Both the position numbers and the translations under genes were made by a program. Source: Paracoccaceae bacterium (GTDB taxonomy: Bacteria > Pseudomonadota > Alphaproteobacteria > Rhodobacterales > Rhodobacteraceae). Taken from it: DNA of 41,810 nucleotides. This document shows positions 20,005-28,352 of this stretch, one piece after another (within the stretch, counting starts at the first letter, position 1; every line of letters starts with the position of its first letter). The DNA is taken from the NCBI GenBank assembly GCA_027492585.1, contig JAPUEK010000088.1:1-41810 (forward strand), given 5' to 3'. The notes beneath the pieces were generated by a model. That model was not told the DNA's origin. It saw only the letters and a list, made by a program, of their open reading frames with translations, and ran no database searches.

Positions 20005-20024
20005 GAAAAACAACTTAAAGTTGT
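20005..20024 (-). terminator. Weak AT-rich palindrome with T run at the sciP stop codon
   Basis: On the - strand ACAACTTTAAGTTGT is a perfect inverted repeat around one base. It contains the sciP stop codon (TAA) and is followed by five T. The stem is short and AT-rich, so it is at best a partial terminator between sciP and ctrA. It could equally be a protein-binding palindrome. Confidence 0.35.
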
Positions 20025-20293
20025 CTGTATTTCTGGATCGTGGTGACCCGCAGCGCCTTTTCCCCATGGGCCACCACCGCCCGGCGCCAGAGGCCGAATT
20101 CCTCCTCCGACAGGGCGTAGCGTTCAAGCGCCTCCGCCTCGGTGATCAGCCCGTAAAGCACGGCCTTGACCACCACGGCCTTGCGGCTGGCGACCCAGCG
20201 CAGGGTTTCGGTCGGCGGCAGATCGGCGCGCGAAAGGATGGTGCCGTCGGGAAGCGTCACCTGTCGCGGCCCGTCAACACGTTTGAGATACAT
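20015..20293 (-). CDS. sciP: CtrA inhibitory protein SciP (DUF1153)
   Basis: SciP is a small helix-turn-helix protein that binds CtrA and represses CtrA-activated promoters in Caulobacter. The 92 residues match the family closely in layout: LPDGTILSRADLPPTETLRW, then VASRKAVVVKAVLYGLITEA, ALERYALSEEEFGLWRRAVV and the tail ALRVTTIQKYR. The ATG at 20293 was chosen because GAGGGA lies 6 bases upstream and the family begins near YLKR. Upstream ATGs at 20311, 20317 and 20323 have poorer context. Its position directly before ctrA makes a regulator and its antagonist neighbours. Confidence 0.93.
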   Translation of the reverse strand: MYLKRVDGPRQVTLPDGTILSRADLPPTETLRWVASRKAVVVKAVLYGLITEAEALERYALSEEEFGLWRRAVVAHGEKALRVTTIQKYRQL

Positions 20294-20335
20294 GAGCGGT
20301 CCCTCTTTCATGGGCATGACCATGGCGGATCGTCC

Positions 20336-20350
20336 TTAAGTATCGGTGAA
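20336..20350 (-). promoter_or_regulatory. Possible CtrA-like site upstream of sciP
   Basis: On the + strand TTAA-N7-TGAA lies 43-57 bases before the sciP start, one base off the TTAA-N7-TTAA consensus. CtrA activation of sciP is known in Caulobacter. A single match of this quality could occur by chance in the AT-richer stretch between sciP and mnmA. Confidence 0.35.
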
Positions 20351-20414
20351 GTGCAGGGGTTGAGAGTACCTCGCATTTTCCTATATTGCGCGGGAAACCC
20401 TGCAAGACAAAGCC

Positions 20415-21548
20415 ATGCTCGATCATCCGCTCAATTCGCTCGGCCTGCCGAAGCCCCCGTCCGAGACGCGGGTCGTCGTCGCCATGTCCGGCGGCGTCGA
20501 CAGTTCCGTCGTCGCCGCGCAACTGGCCGAGGAAGGCTATGACGTGGTGGGGGTGACGCTCCAGCTTTACGATCACGGCGCGGCCCTGGCCAAGAAGGGC
20601 GCCTGCTGTGCGGGGCGCGACATCCATGACGCGCGGCGGGTGGCCGAGGCGATGGGCTTTCCCCATTACGTCCTCGACTACGAGAACACCTTCCGCGAGG
20701 CGGTGATCGAGGAATTCGCCGATGCCTATCTGGCCGGGGCGACGCCGGTTCCCTGCATCCGCTGCAACGAGCGGGTGAAGTTCAAGGACCTTCTGGCTAC
20801 CGCCAGGGATCTCAACGCCGATTGCATGGCCACCGGCCATTACATCCAGCGCAAGCTGGGCGCGGGACCGGAGCTGCACATGGCCACCGATCCGAACCGC
20901 GACCAGAGCTATTTCCTGTTCTCCACCACGCCGGAGCAGCTCGATTACCTGCGCTTCCCGCTCGGCCATCTGGCGTCGAAGGCGGAAACCCGCGCCTTGG
21001 CGGCGAAATACGGGCTGGCGGTGGCGGACAAGCCCGACAGCCAGGACATCTGCTTCGTGCCGAACGGCAATTACGCGGCGGTGATCGAAAAGCTGCGTCC
21101 CGGCGCGGCCGATCCCGGCGAGATCGTCGATCTGGAGGGGCGGGTGCTCGGCACCCATCGCGGGGTGATCCATTACACCATCGGGCAACGCAAGGGCCTC
21201 GGCATCGGCGGTTTGGGCGAGCCGATCTATGTGGTGCGGCTCGATCCCGAAACCCGCCGTGTGGTGGTCGGCCCGAAAGAGGCGCTCTCCACCCGCACCG
21301 TGCCGCTGCGCGAGATCAACTGGCTCGGCGATGCGCCTTTCGAGAGCCGCAGTGAATGGCACCTCAACGTCAAGGTCCGTTCCACCCGCCCGCCGCGCCC
21401 GGCGGTGATCCGGCCGCTGTCGGCGACCGAAGCGGAGGTGGAACTCCTGAGCCCCGAGGATGGCGTTTCCGCCGGGCAGGCCTGCGTCTTCTATGCGCCC
21501 GAAGGCGGGCGGGTCTTCGGCGGCGGCTGGATCTGGAAGGGCCGCTGA
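20415..21548 (+). CDS. mnmA: tRNA-specific 2-thiouridylase MnmA
   Basis: MnmA adds sulfur to uridine-34 of tRNAs for Lys, Glu and Gln. The 377 residues include the PP-loop [13 protein letters not shown] near residue 26 and the catalytic cysteines in [14 protein letters not shown] (about 113-126) and [15 protein letters not shown]. The tRNA-facing domain follows with [10 protein letters not shown], and the C-terminal beta-barrel ends [15 protein letters not shown] second cysteine pair ([20 protein letters not shown]) is typical of the Alphaproteobacterial form. It is divergent from sciP and closes with repeat copy 5 and hairpins facing lpxB. Confidence 0.97.
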   Translation: MLDHPLNSLGLPKPPSETRVVVAMSGGVDSSVVAAQLAEEGYDVVGVTLQLYDHGAALAKKGACCAGRDIHDARRVAEAMGFPHYVLDYENTFREAVIEEFADAYLAGATPVPCIRCNERVKFKDLLATARDLNADCMATGHYIQRKLGAGPELHMATDPNRDQSYFLFSTTPEQLDYLRFPLGHLASKAETRALAAKYGLAVADKPDSQDICFVPNGNYAAVIEKLRPGAADPGEIVDLEGRVLGTHRGVIHYTIGQRKGLGIGGLGEPIYVVRLDPETRRVVVGPKEALSTRTVPLREINWLGDAPFESRSEWHLNVKVRSTRPPRPAVIRPLSATEAEVELLSPEDGVSAGQACVFYAPEGGRVFGGGWIWKGR

Positions 21549-21550
21549 GA

Positions 21551-21602
21551 GAGGGGCCTTGCCCCTCACCCCCAGGATATTTCAAGACAGAAATGAGAAG
21601 GG
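21551..21602 (+). repeat. Intergenic repeat, copy 5
   Basis: A 6-bp stem GAGGGG/CCCCTC (21551-21567) is followed by ACCCCCAGGATATTTCAAG and AAATGAGAAGGG. The spacing and order match copies 1 and 6, with a small variation in the last block (ATGAGAAGGG in place of ATGAAAGGG). It begins 3 bases after the mnmA stop codon, a position where a terminator is expected. Confidence 0.8.
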
Positions 21603-21636
21603 CTATTTTCTGTCCTTGAATAGCCCCGCCGGGGCT
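21600..21636. terminator. Double hairpin between convergent mnmA and lpxB
   Basis: An 8-bp stem GGGCTATT/AATAGCCC with an 11-base loop (21600-21626) overlaps a second stem AGCCCC/GGGGCT with a 3-base loop (21622-21636). The two are mutually exclusive. They lie just before the lpxB stop codon, so they probably serve as a bidirectional end for both transcripts. No long T run follows. Confidence 0.5.
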
Positions 21637-21641
21637 GCGCC

Positions 21642-22817
21642 TCAGCGCATCTTCTCCGTCTTGCCCCCGAGAAATCCCAGAACCGATCTGGCGGCGCGCA
21701 GGCCCGGTGGCTCCCCGCCGCGGCCAAGGCGCTCCATGGTCAGGCGCATCGCAAAAGGCTGCTCGCCGACGAGGTCGCACAGAAGACTGGTCAGCGCCGG
21801 GGCCAGATTGGCGGGCGTGCAGTCCGTACCGATATATTCCGGCACGGCGCGGGTTTCCGAGACAAGGTTAACCAGCGTCACGGTGTCGATCTTGGCCATA
21901 CGCCGCATCAGCCACAGCGTCAACGGCGCCATGTCATAGGCGATGACCATCGGGCAGCCTTGTGCAGCCAGTTCCAGCGAAACCGTACCCGAGGCAGCAA
22001 GCGCGGCATCGGCCGCAGCGAAGGCGGCCGTCCGCGTGGCAACATCGGGGGCGATCAGCAGCGCCGGCGCGCCGGACCAATCGCGCACCGCCTCGGTTAC
22101 CAAACCGGCCAGATGCGCGGGCGTCGGCAGGATGACGCGCAGGTCGGGCAAGGCCTCGGCCAAATAGCGGAGGGTCCGCCCAAAGGGGGGCAGCAGTCGA
22201 GCCAGCTCTCCCCGCCGGCTGCCGGGCAGCACGGCCAGCAGCGGCGCATCCATCGCAATCCCATGCGCGGTGCGGAAGGCCGCCGCATCCGCCGGAGTTG
22301 CCAGCGGTTCGGACACCACCGGATGACCGACGAAATCGCAGCTCATCCCGGCGGCCTCCATATAGGGCGGCTCGAAAGGCAGGAGTGCGAGCACATGATC
22401 GACCACCCGCGCCATCTTCGCCGCCCGTCCCGGCCGCCAGGCCCAGACCGAGGGCGCGACATAGTGGATCACCTTCTGCTCCGGCCGCGCCGCCTTGACC
22501 AGAGCCGCGACGCGCAGGCAGAAATCCGGGCTGTCGATGGTGATGAGCGCGGCCGGGGCGGCGGCGAGCGCCGCCTCTGCCGCCTCGCGGATGCGACGCT
22601 TCAGGTGGAAATACTTCGGCAGCACCTCCACCAGCCCCATGACCGACAGCTCTTCCATGGGAAAGAGGCTTTCGAGCCCCTCCGCCTGCATCAGCGGCCC
22701 GCCGATACCCTGAAAGGTGACGCCCGGCGACAGGGCCTTCAGCCCTGCCATCAGCGCCGCGCCGAGGCGGTCGCCCGAGGGCTCCCCCGCGATCAGGAAG
22801 AAGCTCAGCGCGCCCAC
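21642..22817 (-). CDS. lpxB: Lipid-A-disaccharide synthase
   Basis: LpxB joins UDP-2,3-diacylglucosamine and lipid X to make the lipid A disaccharide at the inner membrane. The glycosyltransferase family 19 marks are present: FFLIAGEPSGDRLGAALMAG at the start, FQGIGGPLMQAEGLESLFPM, VIHYVAPSVWAWRPGRAAKM, and LPGSRRGELARLLPPF. GTG at 22817 gives 391 residues and overlaps the lpxI end by 13 bases. CTG at 22808 is the only nearer alternative. It is the last gene of the envelope cluster and relies on coupling from lpxI, as no good ribosome binding site is visible. Confidence 0.96.
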   Translation of the reverse strand: MGALSFFLIAGEPSGDRLGAALMAGLKALSPGVTFQGIGGPLMQAEGLESLFPMEELSVMGLVEVLPKYFHLKRRIREAAEAALAAAPAALITIDSPDFCLRVAALVKAARPEQKVIHYVAPSVWAWRPGRAAKMARVVDHVLALLPFEPPYMEAAGMSCDFVGHPVVSEPLATPADAAAFRTAHGIAMDAPLLAVLPGSRRGELARLLPPFGRTLRYLAEALPDLRVILPTPAHLAGLVTEAVRDWSGAPALLIAPDVATRTAAFAAADAALAASGTVSLELAAQGCPMVIAYDMAPLTLWLMRRMAKIDTVTLVNLVSETRAVPEYIGTDCTPANLAPALTSLLCDLVGEQPFAMRLTMERLGRGGEPPGLRAARSVLGFLGGKTEKMR

Positions 22818-23602
22818 AGGAAAAGGCCTGCGGCTTCGGCGAAGGCCACCATGGCGGGCAGGTCGAGGCAGATCACCGAGCCTGCCTCGAACACGACACC
22901 GCCGAGGCCCGCCGCAACCGCGCCGCGCAGCGTTTCGACCCCGAGCGCCGGCAGGTCGATGCGGCGGTCCTGCCCCGGCTTGGCGGCCTTGTAATAGATG
23001 CCCCTGGCGGCGGGGCGCAGGGGGGGGGCAAGGCGCGAAACCTCCGCCAGCAGCGCATCGGTGCCGGGCAAAGCCTCCACCCCGAGGCACAGGCCCTGCG
23101 CCACGACGCAGCCCTGCCCGACATCCACCGCCCCGAGCGCCGCGACAATCGCCGACGCCCGCGCCGCATCGGCCTCATCCTGCGGCCCCGGCGCGCCGGT
23201 GATCACCCCGGCAGCGGGCAGCAGCGCGGGTGCAATCGCCTCCACCCCCACCACCGCAAAGCCCGCCTCCTCGAAGATCGCCAGCACCACCCGCAGCGTG
23301 GCATCGTCGCCCTGCGCCATGGCGGCAAGAAGCCGCGGCACCATCTGCGCCGTTTCCGGATCGAACTGCGCGGGGTCGAGCCTTGGCCGCTGCACCGCCC
23401 CGGCGAAGGCCACGCGGGTCACGCCCTCATCCTGAAGATGCCGCAGGAAGACCGCCAGCCGTTCCGTGCGGAACCGCAGATCGGGCGCGATCCCCGCTGG
23501 GTCGAACCCTTCGAGCGCGCAGACGAGCGGGCGTTCGGGCAGCGCCGCAACGAGGGCCGCAGGCAGCCCCCCTGCCCCGGCGATCAGCGCCAGACGGCTC
23601 AT
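22805..23602 (-). CDS. lpxI: UDP-2,3-diacylglucosamine diphosphatase LpxI (DUF1009)
   Basis: LpxI hydrolyses UDP-2,3-diacylglucosamine to lipid X, replacing the unrelated LpxH in many Alphaproteobacteria. The 265 residues start MSRLALIAGAGGLPAALVAA. They show VAFAGAVQRPRLDPAQFDPE, then AIVAALGAVDVGQGCVVAQG and GRRIDLPALGVETL-type sequence (QDRRIDLPALGVETL) before the end. The order lpxA-lpxI-lpxB is the family's usual context. The ATG overlaps the lpxA stop codon by 4 bases, and the 3' end overlaps lpxB. Confidence 0.94.
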   Translation of the reverse strand: MSRLALIAGAGGLPAALVAALPERPLVCALEGFDPAGIAPDLRFRTERLAVFLRHLQDEGVTRVAFAGAVQRPRLDPAQFDPETAQMVPRLLAAMAQGDDATLRVVLAIFEEAGFAVVGVEAIAPALLPAAGVITGAPGPQDEADAARASAIVAALGAVDVGQGCVVAQGLCLGVEALPGTDALLAEVSRLAPPLRPAARGIYYKAAKPGQDRRIDLPALGVETLRGAVAAGLGGVVFEAGSVICLDLPAMVAFAEAAGLFLWAR

Positions 23603-24396
23603 TTCGGCGTCAGGAAGCTGCGGTCGGAGGCCGAGAGCACGAATTCCGTCATCTCGCGCACATAGGCGCTTTCGGTCTCGTCCGACAGCTTGCGGGCGCG
23701 GTCGAGGAAGCTGCCCTCCCCCTGCGCGAGCATCTGGAAGGCGGCGCGCATCGCGGTGATGTCGCTGCGCTCCACCCCCCGGCGTTTCAGCCCGACGAGG
23801 TTCAGCCCGTCCAGCACCCCGCGCGGCCCCTGCACGAGGCCGTAGGGCAGCACATCGTTCGTCACCATGGTCACGGCGCCGATGATCGCGCCGCGCCCGA
23901 TGCGGACGAACTGGTGGATGCCCGACAACCCGCCGATGATCACGTCGTCGCCGATCTGGCAATGACCGGCAATGGCGACCTGATTGGCGAGGATCACCCG
24001 GTCGCCCAGCACCGCATCATGGCCGACATGGGCGCCGGTCATCAGCAGGCAGTCATTGCCGACCCGCGTGACCCCGCCGCCGCCCTCTGTCCCGGTGTTG
24101 AGCGTCGCGCCCTCCCGGATGCGGCAGCGCGCGCCGACGACGAGCCGCGTGCGCTCGCCCCGGAACTTCAGGTCCTGCGGAATCTCGCCCACGGTGGCGA
24201 AGGGGAAAACCACCGTCTCCTCGCCGATCTCGGTCCAGCCGGTGACGACGGCATGGGATTTCAGCGTGACGCCCCGGTGCAGCACCACCTCCGCCCCGAC
24301 CATGCAGAAGGGGCCGACGAAGCACTCCGGGCCGATCTCGGCCCCCTCTTCGACAAAGGCGCTCGGATGGACAAGGGCGGTTCCGTGAATGGCCAT
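23599..24396 (-). CDS. lpxA: UDP-N-acetylglucosamine acyltransferase
   Basis: LpxA performs the first step of lipid A synthesis, moving a 3-hydroxyacyl chain from acyl carrier protein to UDP-GlcNAc. The 265-residue protein is built of left-handed beta-helix hexapeptide repeats (ALVHPSAFVEEGAEIGPECF, VGPFCMVGAEVVLHRGVTLK). The catalytic histidine region is LLMTGAHVGHDAVLGDRVIL, and GLNLVGLKRRGVERSDITAM is in the helical C-terminal part. The ATG at 24396 is 2 bases after the fabZ stop codon. Confidence 0.97.
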   Translation of the reverse strand: MAIHGTALVHPSAFVEEGAEIGPECFVGPFCMVGAEVVLHRGVTLKSHAVVTGWTEIGEETVVFPFATVGEIPQDLKFRGERTRLVVGARCRIREGATLNTGTEGGGGVTRVGNDCLLMTGAHVGHDAVLGDRVILANQVAIAGHCQIGDDVIIGGLSGIHQFVRIGRGAIIGAVTMVTNDVLPYGLVQGPRGVLDGLNLVGLKRRGVERSDITAMRAAFQMLAQGEGSFLDRARKLSDETESAYVREMTEFVLSASDRSFLTPK

Positions 24397-24398
24397 GA

Positions 24399-24860
24399 TC
24401 AGGCTTTCGGCACGTCGAACATGGCCATGAATTCGGCCTCGCAGGCCAGCTCGTCGCCGACCATGGCGCGGCCGGCGAATTTCCACACCCGGCCGCCGCC
24501 CCGCAGCGCGGTCACATGCAGTTCCAGCACATCGCCCGGCACCACCTTGCGGCGGAATTTCACCGCATCGACCCCCATGAAGAAGACATTGGCGTTCTTG
24601 TCGACGAGATCCATGGTCAGTCCGACGAGGATGCCGGAGGTCTGCGCCATCGCCTCGATGATCATCACGCCCGGGAAGATCGGCATCCCCGGAAAATGGC
24701 CCTGGAACTGCGGCTCGTTGTAGGTGATGTTCTTGACCCCCACGCAGGATTTTCCGACGTGGATGTCGCGCACCTTGTCCACCAGCAGGAAGGGGTAGCG
24801 GTGCGGGATGATCCGCTGGATCAGCGACAGATCGGCGGAAAGCGGGGCAGGTTCGGACAT
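24399..24860 (-). CDS. fabZ: 3-hydroxyacyl-ACP dehydratase FabZ
   Basis: FabZ dehydrates 3-hydroxyacyl-ACP in fatty acid elongation. It competes with LpxA for the same substrate and thus balances membrane and lipid A synthesis. The 153 residues have the hot-dog fold signature: [17 protein letters not shown] at the N-terminus and the active-site helix [20 protein letters not shown] with catalytic His and, nearby, [18 protein letters not shown] precedes the ATG. It sits directly after skp, where an lpxD gene is common in related bacteria but absent here. Confidence 0.97.
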   Translation of the reverse strand: MSEPAPLSADLSLIQRIIPHRYPFLLVDKVRDIHVGKSCVGVKNITYNEPQFQGHFPGMPIFPGVMIIEAMAQTSGILVGLTMDLVDKNANVFFMGVDAVKFRRKVVPGDVLELHVTALRGGGRVWKFAGRAMVGDELACEAEFMAMFDVPKA

Positions 24861-24931
24861 GGTGTCTCCCAGGGTGGTCCCTCTTGGCGGGGATGGTTCT
24901 GACTAGCAAGCGACGCGCGGTGAAACAAGCG

Positions 24932-25549
24932 TCAGGGGGAAGCGGGCGCCGGGCTGGCAGGTTGTGCGGGCGCAGCCTGTCGCGGAACCGGCTGCGGAGC
25001 GGCGGTCGCAGGCGGGCCGTCGCCCAGAACCGCATCGACCCGCGCAATGGCGGCATCGGTGATGTCGAGGTTCTCGAAGCCGAGAAACACCGCGCGCTTG
25101 TCGATGATGGCAAGAGCGCCGCGCTCCACGAGGATCTGCCCCAGCACCGGGCTTGCCGTTTCAAAGAACCGGCGGCGCTCCTCCTCGAATCTGCGGGTCA
25201 GGTCGCGGGATTTCACATCCTGCGCCTTGCGGATGCCTTCCACCTTGGCGTTGAACGCCTCGGCAAGCGGCTGGAACTGCTCCTTGGGCAGGACCGCGCG
25301 ACGGCCGGTGAGATCCCGTTCCTCCGTCTCCAGCCCCGCCTCGATCTGGCGGTTTTCGGCGGCGAGCGCCTGTTTCTCGACCTCCTGCCGGGCAAGAAGG
25401 GTCTTGCCGAAGCGCGATTCCGCGAAAAGCCGCTGATCATCCAGCGTCAGCAGCGCCGAAGGTGCCGCGGCAGGTGGCTGGCTCTGCCCGGACACCGGCC
25501 CCGCCGCAAGGGCAAGGCCGAGCGACAGCAGGGCAAGACCCCGACGCAT
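24932..25549 (-). CDS. skp: OmpH/Skp-family periplasmic chaperone
   Basis: This protein holds unfolded outer membrane proteins on their way to the BAM complex. The 205 residues begin with a signal peptide (MRRGLALLSLGLALAAGP). A short segment ending in LLTLDDQRLFAESRFGKTLL follows, then a long, charged alpha-helical hairpin rich in Glu and Arg, then AIIDKRAVFLGFENLDITDA, the family's core strand. A proline/alanine-rich tail ends the protein. Its ATG shares one base with the bamA stop codon, so the two are translationally coupled. Confidence 0.92.
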   Translation of the reverse strand: MRRGLALLSLGLALAAGPVSGQSQPPAAAPSALLTLDDQRLFAESRFGKTLLARQEVEKQALAAENRQIEAGLETEERDLTGRRAVLPKEQFQPLAEAFNAKVEGIRKAQDVKSRDLTRRFEEERRRFFETASPVLGQILVERGALAIIDKRAVFLGFENLDITDAAIARVDAVLGDGPPATAAPQPVPRQAAPAQPASPAPASP

Positions 25550-27948
25550 CAGAACTTGGTCGAGATGGTCAGGTCGAAGGCTTGCTCCTTGTCGTAGTCT
25601 TCCTTCTGGATCGCATTGGAGAAGTTGAACCGCAGCGGCCCGATGGGCGTGTTCCAGAAGACGGAGAAGCCGATGGACGAGCGCAGGTGCATGGAATCAT
25701 CCACCGTGCTGTTGCCCGCACCGCCCGCATTGGCGCTGCCTCCGGTGCGGTCCAGACCCCAGACCGAGCCGATATCCAGGAAAAGCCCGCCGTTGATGCC
25801 GTATTCCTCCGGCAGGCCGAGCGGGAAATCGGCCTCGAACCGCGCCACGGCGAAGAAGTTGCCACCAAGCGCGTCATCGGTGCCAAGATCGCGCGGGCCG
25901 ATGCCGTTGCGCTCGAAACCACGGATCTTGGTGTTGCCGAAGAAGCGGTCGGTCACGCGGGTCGTGTAATCGCCGCGGCTGGCGATCACGCCACCCTCGA
26001 AGATGGCGCGCAGCGTCACTTCCTCGTTGAAGACCTTGCGTTCCGCGACTGCCAGGGCCGTGGAGGAGACATATTGCACCTCCCCCCCGACACCGGCGAA
26101 ATCCTGGCTGAAGCGCAAAAGCACCCCGCCCAGCGGGTTCAGCCCCGAGGTCCGCGTGTCATAGGAGAAGGTATAGCCAAGCGCGCTGCCGATCGGGCCG
26201 CCCTGATCCTGCTCATAAAGCAGGATCGGAGAGGCTCCTTCATTGGCCGCCGTAGCGGGATCGTCCACCGCAACATTCTTCACCCGGTCCTTGAAGACCC
26301 GGTAGCGCAGCTCCAGCCGGCCGTTGTCGCTGATCGGGAATTCAAGCGCCGGAGAAACGGCAATCGTATCCGTATCATATTGCGCGCTCGCCTGTTGGGT
26401 CGTGCGGTAGAAGGCGGAGAATTTCAGCTTCACGTCGCGGCCGAGGAAGGCCGGCTCGACGAAGCTGAAGCTGCTGTCCACCGTATCCGTCCCGGTGGAA
26501 ACGTTGAGAGAGAGCGCCTGACCGCGGCCAAGGAAGTTCGTTTCCGAGAAGCCGATGTTCAGACCCGGCCCGGAGTTCACCCCATAGGTCGCCCCGAAAG
26601 ACAGCGAGCCGGTCGGCTGCTCTTCCACATCGACATTGACCACGACCTGATCGGGGGCGGAGCCGGGCTTCGCGTTCACATTGGCGTTCTTGAAGAAGCC
26701 GAGCGCGCGGATGCGCTCTGCCGACTGGCGGATTTCGCGCGGGTTGAAGGGGTCGCCTTCGACCGTCTTGAACTGGCGGCGGATCACCTGATCGAGCGTC
26801 GTCGTGTTGCCCTCGATGTCGATGCGCTCCACGAACACCCGATCCCCGCGCGACAGGACGAACTGGATGTCAAGCGTGCCGTCCCGGTCGTTGCGGGTCA
26901 CCCGCGGCTCAACGCGCAGGAAGTTCAGGCCCTTCTTGATCGCCAGATTTTCCATGCGCGCGATGGTGTTGTCCACCACCGAAGGCGAATAGGTGACGCC
27001 CGAACGCACCCTTTGCAGCGCGGCGAATTCCGAAGCATCGACGCCCTCGATCTCCGAGACGGTGGAAATCTTGCCGAATTTGAAGCTGCGGCCTTCCCGC
27101 ACGGTGAAGGTCACGAAGGTCGCGTCCCGCTCGCGGCTGAGTTCGCCCACGGCATCGAGCACCTGCACGTCGATATAGCCGCGCGACAGGTAGAAATCCT
27201 TGAGAAGCTGCTTGTCGAGTTCCAGCCGCTCGGCGATGAACGTGTCGCCCTTGACGATCTGGCGCAGGAAGCCCGCCTGTTTGGTTTCCAGCACCTGCCG
27301 CAGGCGGCGGTCGCTGAAGGCGCGGTTGCCGACGAAGGACAGACGCTCCACCTCCACCGTCTTGCCCTCGCGGATCTCGAAGACGAGATCGACGCGGTTG
27401 TCAGAGCGGCGGATCAGCTTCGGTTCCACGCTGGCGGCAAGGCGCCCCTGAGAGGCATAGGCCTCGGCGATCGCCGCCGCATCGGCCGCGGCCTGCGCGG
27501 GGGAATAGACATAGCGCGACTTCGATTTGACGATGCCGCTCAGCACCTCATCCTTGAGGCGCTTGTTGCCTTGGAAATCCACCACGCTGACCATGGGGTA
27601 TTCCTTGACGACGATTTTCAGCGTCCCGCCCTGCGGCAAAAGCTCCACCGTCTCGAAGAGGCCGGAATTGACGATGCGCTGATAGGCGTCGTTGAGCTGC
27701 CCCGCCGAAACTGCCTGACCCCGACCGATTCCCGCATAGGACAGGATCGTGGCGGCATCGACACGCTCGTTCCCCTGGATCACGACATTGGAAAAACTGT
27801 AGCCCTGAGCGAAGGCGGGCATGAAGAACTGCCCGGAAAGCGTGGTTCCTGCAAGAAGAATTGCGACAACCGCCGGCCGGAGCAGATTGCGCGCAGCCCC
27901 CGCAGAACCCCGCTTGTGCCGCTTCTGCGCCTTTGCACAATCCCGCAT
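25549..27948 (-). CDS. bamA: Outer membrane protein assembly factor BamA
   Basis: BamA inserts beta-barrel proteins into the outer membrane. The 799-residue protein has a signal sequence ending at AFAQ (about residue 48, preceded by a basic leader). Five POTRA domains follow, starting with GYSFSNVVIQGNERVDAATI. The C-terminal 16-strand barrel includes GYTFSYDTRTSGLNPLGGVL and TKIRGFERNGIGPRDLG, the VRGF-type lid motif. It ends in an aromatic residue (ISTKF), as needed for barrel recognition. It stands between a 45-residue membrane protein gene and skp. Confidence 0.97.
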   Translation of the reverse strand: MRDCAKAQKRHKRGSAGAARNLLRPAVVAILLAGTTLSGQFFMPAFAQGYSFSNVVIQGNERVDAATILSYAGIGRGQAVSAGQLNDAYQRIVNSGLFETVELLPQGGTLKIVVKEYPMVSVVDFQGNKRLKDEVLSGIVKSKSRYVYSPAQAAADAAAIAEAYASQGRLAASVEPKLIRRSDNRVDLVFEIREGKTVEVERLSFVGNRAFSDRRLRQVLETKQAGFLRQIVKGDTFIAERLELDKQLLKDFYLSRGYIDVQVLDAVGELSRERDATFVTFTVREGRSFKFGKISTVSEIEGVDASEFAALQRVRSGVTYSPSVVDNTIARMENLAIKKGLNFLRVEPRVTRNDRDGTLDIQFVLSRGDRVFVERIDIEGNTTTLDQVIRRQFKTVEGDPFNPREIRQSAERIRALGFFKNANVNAKPGSAPDQVVVNVDVEEQPTGSLSFGATYGVNSGPGLNIGFSETNFLGRGQALSLNVSTGTDTVDSSFSFVEPAFLGRDVKLKFSAFYRTTQQASAQYDTDTIAVSPALEFPISDNGRLELRYRVFKDRVKNVAVDDPATAANEGASPILLYEQDQGGPIGSALGYTFSYDTRTSGLNPLGGVLLRFSQDFAGVGGEVQYVSSTALAVAERKVFNEEVTLRAIFEGGVIASRGDYTTRVTDRFFGNTKIRGFERNGIGPRDLGTDDALGGNFFAVARFEADFPLGLPEEYGINGGLFLDIGSVWGLDRTGGSANAGGAGNSTVDDSMHLRSSIGFSVFWNTPIGPLRFNFSNAIQKEDYDKEQAFDLTISTKF

Positions 27949-27983
27949 AACCTGCCCCCGGTCTTCACAAAATCCTGTGTCCC

Positions 27984-28012
27984 TGACTAGCGGGAACTAT
28001 AGGGCTTGTCAA
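27984..28012 (-). promoter_or_regulatory. Weak candidate promoter for bamA
   Basis: On the - strand a perfect TTGACA (28012-28007) is followed after 17 bases by TAGTCA (27989-27984), a poor -10, leaving about 36 bases to the bamA ATG. The -35 is convincing, the -10 is not. If real it would let bamA-skp-lpx be transcribed apart from the rseP side. Confidence 0.3.
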
Positions 28013-28049
28013 AAGGCTGACCATGACAATCAGACCGGATTTGCCGCTT

Positions 28050-28071
28050 TGTGGGCAAGTTCTGTGGATAG
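28050..28071 (-). promoter_or_regulatory. Pair of DnaA-box-like sites
   Basis: On the - strand CTATCCACA (28071-28063) and TTGCCCACA (28058-28050) follow each other in the same orientation. They differ from the TTATCCACA DnaA box by one and two bases. They lie between the 45-residue gene and bamA. No AT-rich unwinding element is beside them, so an origin is unlikely. Chance similarity is possible. Confidence 0.3.
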
Positions 28072-28103
28072 TTTGCCGGGGCAGCCTGCCGGTGGCGCGC
28101 CTG

Positions 28104-28241
28104 TCAGTGGTTCAGGATCGCCGTGCCGAGGAAAGCCCCGGCCAAAAGCCCGACAACCACGGTCCCCATCATGAAAACCCGGTCCCAATTGAGCCAGACC
28201 AGAAGCGAAAGCCCCTTGTATCCCCGCATGACCATCTGCAT
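28104..28241 (-). CDS. 45-residue single-pass membrane protein in the rseP-bamA gap
   Basis: The gene encodes MQMVMRGYKGLSLLVWLN, then WDRVFMMGTVVVGLLAGAFL, ending GTAILNH. A basic, aromatic N-terminus precedes one glycine-rich hydrophobic helix (about residues 23-43). AAGGTGAGG lies 5 bases before the ATG at 28241; ATGs at 28235 and 28229 are also in frame. It occupies the gap between rseP and bamA on the same strand. I do not know a named family. A role with the site-2 protease or outer membrane assembly is only suggested by position. Confidence 0.72.
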   Translation of the reverse strand: MQMVMRGYKGLSLLVWLNWDRVFMMGTVVVGLLAGAFLGTAILNH

Positions 28242-28352
28242 GGCGACCTCACCTTGGCATGTTTCCAAGGCTCAATCTGCCACGCCATTATGGCAGCACT
28301 ATGGCCGCCGGCGGGAAATCTCCTGTCGGATCAGGCCTCTGGGCGGCGCGGT

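Noticed and set aside
28030-28070. Sigma-E style promoter (GAACTT and TCTGA) before bamA
   Set aside because: Both words occur on the - strand but 22 bases apart, too far for the 15-16 base spacing, and Rhodobacter RpoE uses a different consensus.
28050-28071. Idea of a replication origin near bamA or near 35 kb from DnaA-like boxes
   Set aside because: Only two imperfect boxes per site, no AT-rich unwinding region, and no origin-associated genes (dnaA, parA, hemE, repABC).
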